Shown piece by piece: positions 9,270 through 12,358 of a stretch of DNA of 12,358 nucleotides. Position 1 is the stretch's first letter. Each line of letters starts with the position of its first letter. A program made the position numbers and the translations under genes. The notes beneath the pieces were generated by a model, which worked only from the letters and a program-made list of their open reading frames with translations, did not search any database and was not told the DNA's origin. This stretch comes from Betaproteobacteria bacterium (lineage in GTDB: Bacteria > Pseudomonadota > Gammaproteobacteria > Burkholderiales > SG8-41): the NCBI GenBank assembly GCA_025356695.1, contig JANXSE010000360.1:1-12358 (forward strand), given 5' to 3'.

Positions 9270-9305
9270 GGGCAGCCGAAAAATTCACGCGAACAGGAGA
9301 ATGAT

Positions 9306-9599
9306 ATGGTCAGAATCGTTGCGGCCGCTGTGCTGGCGTTGATCGCAAGCGTGGCAGCAGCGCAGGACGAAGCGAAACGCGGCGCCGATCTCTACGCGCG
9401 CCACTGCGCCGCCTGCCACGGCGTGCGTATGCGCGATCCCGAAGGCGCCTACGATCTGCTGAAGTTTCCGCCTGATGCGCAGGAACGTTTTGTCAACGCG
9501 GTGACGCGCGGCAAAAGCAGCATGGCGCCATTCGGCGGTCTGCTCTCGCCGGAGGAAATTGCGGCGCTGTGGGCCTATGTCTTGAGCGGCGGCAAGTAA
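9306..9599 (+). CDS. Small periplasmic monohaem cytochrome c
   Basis: A 97-residue precursor with a Sec signal (MVRIVAAAVLALIASVAAA|QDE, cleavage after about residue 19-20) and a mature chain of about 77 residues. Haem is attached through C34-A-A-C37-H38, and M73 in the SSMAPFGG loop is the likely sixth ligand. The end (LSPEEIAALWAYVLSGG) is the usual class I cytochrome c C-terminal helix. It follows the PQQ dehydrogenase, so it is the probable electron acceptor, analogous to MxaG/XoxG but smaller. The ATG at 9306 is chosen over the upstream in-frame ATG at 9237 because AGGAGA lies 5 bases before it and the signal peptide begins there; the upstream codons would read through the terminator hairpin. 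Confidence 0.92.
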   Translation: MVRIVAAAVLALIASVAAAQDEAKRGADLYARHCAACHGVRMRDPEGAYDLLKFPPDAQERFVNAVTRGKSSMAPFGGLLSPEEIAALWAYVLSGGK

Positions 9600-9623
9600 G
9601 CGCAATATCCCGGCAGCGCAGCC

Positions 9624-9905
9624 TCAGGCGCGGTAGTACATGCCCGACGGCGGTTTCGCAAATAGCGCGCCGGCTTCGGCGAGTTTTTCTTTTGGAATCG
9701 CCTGCGCTGCCTTCTGGTGCGATTCGATGCCGTCCCATTCCTCGATGATGGCGAGGCAGGCCGGGTTCTCGGTGCTGCGCAGCAGCTTGCAGGAGATGTT
9801 GCCCGGACAATTCAGAATCACCGAGATGACGGATTGCAGAAAAGCGTGGAGTTTTTCTTCGAGGCCGGATTTCGCTTCGAACTGGTTGATGCGCGTGATG
9901 GTCAT
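9624..9905 (-). CDS. Antibiotic biosynthesis monooxygenase (ABM)-fold protein
   Basis: This 93-residue cytoplasmic protein has the size and pattern of the ABM-domain family of dimeric alpha-beta barrels, including YgiN-like quinol monooxygenases and haem-degrading relatives: a first strand ITRINQFEAK, a helix with LEEKLHAFLQSV, a central strand CKLLRSTENPACLAIIEEW, then a D-x-I-E-S-H-Q-K-A helix. Members act without a metal cofactor or bind haem; the substrate here is unknown. It converges on the cytochrome c gene with a 24-base gap and no clear terminator between them. A leftward promoter at 9938-9967 fits its expression on its own. Confidence 0.8.
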   Translation of the reverse strand: MTITRINQFEAKSGLEEKLHAFLQSVISVILNCPGNISCKLLRSTENPACLAIIEEWDGIESHQKAAQAIPKEKLAEAGALFAKPPSGMYYRA

Positions 9906-9937
9906 GGGCGGCTCGCTTTCAATGCGGTCTGACTGGC

Positions 9938-9967
9938 ATTATCCCGAAAATGATCCGGCCGGATCAA
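9938..9967 (-). promoter_or_regulatory. Probable sigma-70 promoter for the ABM-family gene
   Basis: On the minus strand TTGATC (9967-9962) and GATAAT (9943-9938) are 18 bases apart. Transcription would start at about 9931, 25 bases before the ATG. The -35 lies inside the 16-bp palindrome at 9951-9966. Confidence 0.5.
9951..9966 (-). terminator. Perfect 16-bp palindrome, possible terminator or operator
   Basis: TGATCCGGCCGGATCA is fully self-complementary. Read leftward it lies just past the methyltransferase stop at 9974 and is followed by TTTTC, so it could fold as a 6-bp stem with a GGCC loop and act as a weak intrinsic terminator. It also covers the -35 and part of the spacer of the ABM-gene promoter, so a dimeric repressor site is an equal possibility. 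Confidence 0.45.
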
Positions 9968-9973
9968 ACACGC

Positions 9974-10435
9974 TTACAGCCATCTGCGCGTGGAGGCCTG
10001 GTAGCGTTCGAACGTCTCGCCGAATTTGGCAGCCAGCATTTTTTCTTCAGGCCCGATCTGGAAACGGTTCATGAACGCGATGAACGCCACAGGGCCGGCC
10101 AGCGAGAGCGGCGAGGCCAGATAAATCGCCCACGCTAGCAGGCACAGCAGCATGCCCGCATACATCGGATTGCGGCTGACGCGGTAGACGCCGGCGGTGA
10201 CGAGTGCGGTCGTTTGTTCGGGATGCAGTGGATTAACGGTGGTTTTGGCGCGCCTGAATACAATCACGCCGGCGAGCGCGAAGGCGATGCCGATGAGGGC
10301 GACGGTGATGGCCAGGGCGAGGCGTACGTTTTCGGTGGCAGCGACTTTGGGCGGCAGCGAAGATAGTGGCCACATGGCCAATGCAATTGCGGCTGCTACC
10401 AAGGGTGGTGGAATTTTGTGTTCAAGGGAATGCAT
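9974..10435 (-). CDS. Isoprenylcysteine carboxyl methyltransferase-like membrane protein
   Basis: A 153-residue membrane protein with hydrophobic segments at about 12-27, 38-60 and 93-121. It has the ICMT/PEMT-type C-terminal signature: G82-V-Y-R-V-S-R-N-P-M-Y at 82-92, then E130-E131-K-M-L, F-G-E-T-F-E-R-Y and a terminal R-R-W. In this family these residues form the S-adenosylmethionine site at the membrane surface. Bacterial members probably methylate small or lipid-linked substrates, and the target is unknown. The beginning (KIPPPL followed by a hydrophobic stretch) is usual for the family and supports the start, although no Shine-Dalgarno sequence is evident. It is leftward, 68 bases upstream of the ABM gene, and follows a REP element. 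Confidence 0.85.
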   Translation of the reverse strand: MHSLEHKIPPPLVAAAIALAMWPLSSLPPKVAATENVRLALAITVALIGIAFALAGVIVFRRAKTTVNPLHPEQTTALVTAGVYRVSRNPMYAGMLLCLLAWAIYLASPLSLAGPVAFIAFMNRFQIGPEEKMLAAKFGETFERYQASTRRWL

Positions 10436-10451
10436 GTGGCAGTATTGCAGT

Positions 10452-10497
10452 CCGCGTCAATCGGCGCAATGCGCTGCGCTTATTGCGCCCTACGCGG
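10452..10497 (-). repeat. GTAG-type REP (repetitive extragenic palindrome)
   Basis: On the minus strand a GTAG head (10493-10490) is followed by GGCGCAAT (10489-10482), an 11-base loop and ATTGCGCC (10470-10463). An outer 6-bp pair (CCGCGT at 10452-10457 with ACGCGG at 10492-10497) lengthens the hairpin. GTAG followed by an imperfect palindrome is the layout of REP elements mobilised by RAYT transposases in proteobacteria. It sits exactly between the AT-rich NERD gene and the GC-rich methyltransferase gene. Confidence 0.7.
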
Positions 10498-10514
10498 GCT
10501 GGTGCGGTGAATTG

Positions 10515-11600
10515 TTAGGAGTTTCTATTCCTTTCATTTCCTAAAAATTCGAATATGTTCTTAACTTCCTTGTCACTGAATATTTTATCAAAATATTTTA
10601 TGTATCCGTTCAGCTCGTTTAGAGATAAAACCTTTACATGCTTGAATTCTTCTTTAGGTTTTGCATTGGTCATAACGATAATATTTCTAATTGGGATTTT
10701 TTTTCCGCCCCAGTGGTGACGCTCAAGCCGGACATCGTTAAATTTTGAATCGCTGTTTAACAATACAAATAATGCATAGTTGGTTCTTAAAATTTGCTCG
10801 ACTGGCGACCTCAGGTCTAGATTTTTTATCGATCGTTCACTCCAATTTTTGGTTTCAAGAAGAAATACCCCGGATGGGCAAACTAATAAATGGTCTATTT
10901 GAATGCTAAATATTCTGTCATTTTCTTTTTTGTTATATATCGGGGGATTAAAATTTGCAGAAAAATCATTGAACAAATAATAATCGTCTGAAAGTTGTCG
11001 AAGTGAATTTACAACCGAATTTTCCCCGATTGCCCCAGCAATTAATGTATATAGCCCTTCAACAAAGTCTTTTGTGGCGGTCAGTTCTTCATAGGACTGC
11101 TTGCAACGTTCCGAAATAATGTTTTTCTTATTCTTTAGGCAATCTTCTAATTCATTATTTATTCTAATCACTTCAGCTTCCGCAATACTTGTTTTCTTTT
11201 TAAGAATGCCCTCTAGATTTTTTCCTAAGTTAGATCTCTTGCAGGAGAGGTTTATGATTTTTGGAAAGTAGAATATTTTATTGAAGAAATTCTTATTACT
11301 TTTATCTTTAGCCTGTTTTATCTCGGCTTCTAGCGTTTGTAGCTTTAACTTCAATCCGTTTAAGACATCAGCTTTTAAATCATCATAGATCTGTTGGTGG
11401 GTAAAAAGATCGGACTGCATGCGTTGTATATCTGCATCCACCTCGCTTTCTATTCGGCTAGGTATTTTATTTTTTTCAGATTCATAGTTTTTAATAAAAT
11501 TATTTAGCTCGCCGACAGAATTGAATCTTGTTACACCGTTCTTGCTCAAGATTCCCTTCAGTCTTTTTAGAGGCTCTATTTGTCCTTCAATAATTGTCAT
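10515..11600 (-). CDS. NERD-domain protein with N-terminal coiled coil
   Basis: A 361-residue protein with two parts. Residues of about 30-175 are charged and helical with coiled-coil character, interrupted by a basic aromatic patch (KNFFNKIFYFPK, about 103-114). Residues of about 185-300 are a NERD (nuclease-related) domain, a relative of the PD-(D/E)xK nucleases: G-A-I-G-E193, IQ-I-D236-H-L-L-V and F-L-L-E249-T-K251-N-W supply the expected acidic and lysine residues, so nuclease chemistry is possible. No helicase, kinase or topoisomerase zinc module is present. The gene is very AT-rich (28 and 32% GC in two lines counted), against about 65% in a core gene here, so it was acquired recently. 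Its ATG has no Shine-Dalgarno sequence. An upstream frame ending at 11587 overlaps the start by 14 bases and may couple translation. A defence or DNA-processing role is inference only. Confidence 0.85.
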   Translation of the reverse strand: MTIIEGQIEPLKRLKGILSKNGVTRFNSVGELNNFIKNYESEKNKIPSRIESEVDADIQRMQSDLFTHQQIYDDLKADVLNGLKLKLQTLEAEIKQAKDKSNKNFFNKIFYFPKIINLSCKRSNLGKNLEGILKKKTSIAEAEVIRINNELEDCLKNKKNIISERCKQSYEELTATKDFVEGLYTLIAGAIGENSVVNSLRQLSDDYYLFNDFSANFNPPIYNKKENDRIFSIQIDHLLVCPSGVFLLETKNWSERSIKNLDLRSPVEQILRTNYALFVLLNSDSKFNDVRLERHHWGGKKIPIRNIIVMTNAKPKEEFKHVKVLSLNELNGYIKYFDKIFSDKEVKNIFEFLGNERNRNS

Positions 11601-11656
11601 GATCGAACATGTTATTTAAATTAAACGGGCCATGCTCGATATACCTGTTTTGTTTG

Positions 11657-11905
11657 TCAGAACCCATTGGATCTGTCTTGCGCGACAAAGTCGCGATCAA
11701 CTTTTCCCGGTTCTTCTGCATCCGTTCGAAGAACGGCATAAACGAACATCGCGCCAAAAATTGGTATGAACACAATTAGTGCGGACTGAATTAGTTTCTG
11801 CGAATTGCTGAAGGATTTGCTGCGGATTACGCGTAGCAGGACATAAGCCATGAACGCTAATCCGATCACGGCGCCGAATGTAAGCAGTAGATGTTCTGTG
11901 CTCAT
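11657..11905 (-). CDS. Small two-helix membrane protein of unknown function
   Basis: An 82-residue protein with two hydrophobic segments (about residues 5-21, LLLTFGAVIGLAFMAYVLL, and 37-54, LIQSALIVFIPIFGAMFVYAV) and a charged tail. The short basic loop between them (RVIRSKSFSNSQK) suggests both ends lie outside the cytoplasm. I do not recognise the family; the second helix vaguely resembles PLDc_N-type small membrane proteins. The ATG at 11905 is preferred because a promoter-like pair lies 30 bases upstream and starts transcription between the two candidate ATGs. The longer form from 11998 would add 31 non-membrane residues. It is leftward and ends 57 bases before the NERD gene. Composition is intermediate, and another frame stays open across its 3' end. 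Confidence 0.5.
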   Translation of the reverse strand: MSTEHLLLTFGAVIGLAFMAYVLLRVIRSKSFSNSQKLIQSALIVFIPIFGAMFVYAVLRTDAEEPGKVDRDFVAQDRSNGF

Positions 11906-11935
11906 GGCGGCAGTCCCAATATATCTTCCGTAAAA

Positions 11936-11964
11936 ATTATCTGCCCAAAAGCAACAAACACCAA
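11936..11964 (-). promoter_or_regulatory. Possible promoter for the small membrane protein and NERD gene
   Basis: On the minus strand TTGGTG (11964-11959) and GATAAT (11941-11936) are 17 bases apart, giving a start at about 11929, 24 bases before the ATG at 11905. The -10 is good and the -35 weak (TTG only). Confidence 0.4.
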
Positions 11965-12009
11965 GCGAATTTGGCGCGGCTGATATTGGTCGCCACATGG
12001 TAAGTTCCC

Positions 12010-12024
12010 TCCCCTTGAAGGGGA
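12010..12024. repeat. Inverted repeat TCCCCTT-G-AAGGGGA
   Basis: A perfect 7-bp inverted repeat around one central base lies between purB and the small membrane gene. C-rich/G-rich arms with CTTGAAG at the centre are common in dispersed intergenic repeats of proteobacteria. No T-run follows leftward, so it is not a standard purB terminator. The same stretch supplies a purine-rich sequence before the alternative ATG at 11998. Confidence 0.35.
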
Positions 12025-12053
12025 AGGAGAACGGCCGTGTGCCGTGTCGCGGT

Positions 12054-12358
<305 letters not shown>

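Noticed and set aside
9237..9305. Longer cytochrome N-terminus from the ATG at 9237
   Set aside because: The codons would read through the terminator hairpin and put 23 polar residues before the signal peptide; the ribosome site at 9295-9300 points to 9306.
9640..10074. Rightward open frame of 144 codons across the ABM gene and the methyltransferase end
   Set aside because: It runs antisense through two better-supported genes and through their promoter and palindrome, and the translation resembles nothing I know.
10436..10520. Integron attC site at the end of the NERD gene
   Set aside because: The minus-strand CCTAACAATTC looks like one attC end, but no matching GTTRRRY partner lies at the other end, and the hairpin is better explained as a GTAG-type REP.

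Overview
The window reads as a chromosomal segment of a GC-rich proteobacterium, most likely a betaproteobacterium. This is inferred from the queA-tgt-yajC-secD-secF order, the style of the proteins, the GC-rich codon use (39 of 60 bases in one line I counted inside the PQQ dehydrogenase gene) and the tRNA-Leu placed divergently from queA. No species can be named from the sequence alone.

Left part (1-860): the first codons of a leftward gene with a twin-arginine signal, a rightward gene for a small exported surface-adhesin-E-like protein, and a leftward tRNA-Leu(CAA). The intrinsic terminator of the tRNA lies on the end of the adhesin-like gene. Central part (865-7455): a compact rightward run of queA, a hotdog-fold thioesterase, tgt, yajC, secD, secF and a DedA-family membrane protein. 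queA and tgt act in queuosine modification of tRNA. YajC, SecD and SecF form the accessory complex of the Sec translocon. The thioesterase sits between the two queuosine genes and is translationally coupled to tgt.

Next (7450-9600) comes a second rightward unit: a periplasmic PQQ-dependent alcohol dehydrogenase and a small monohaem cytochrome c that is its probable electron acceptor. The dehydrogenase has the aspartate-x-aspartate active-site motif of lanthanide-dependent enzymes. A clear intrinsic terminator lies between the two genes.

Right part (9624-12358): everything is leftward. It holds an antibiotic-biosynthesis-monooxygenase-fold protein, an isoprenylcysteine methyltransferase-like membrane protein, a GTAG-type REP element, a strikingly AT-rich gene for a coiled-coil NERD-domain (nuclease-related) protein, a small two-helix membrane protein, and the 3' end of purB. 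The NERD gene (about 28-32% GC in two lines counted) is almost certainly acquired. With the small membrane protein upstream it is the only accessory-type locus here, and the best candidate for an undescribed system, although the evidence is context and domain only.
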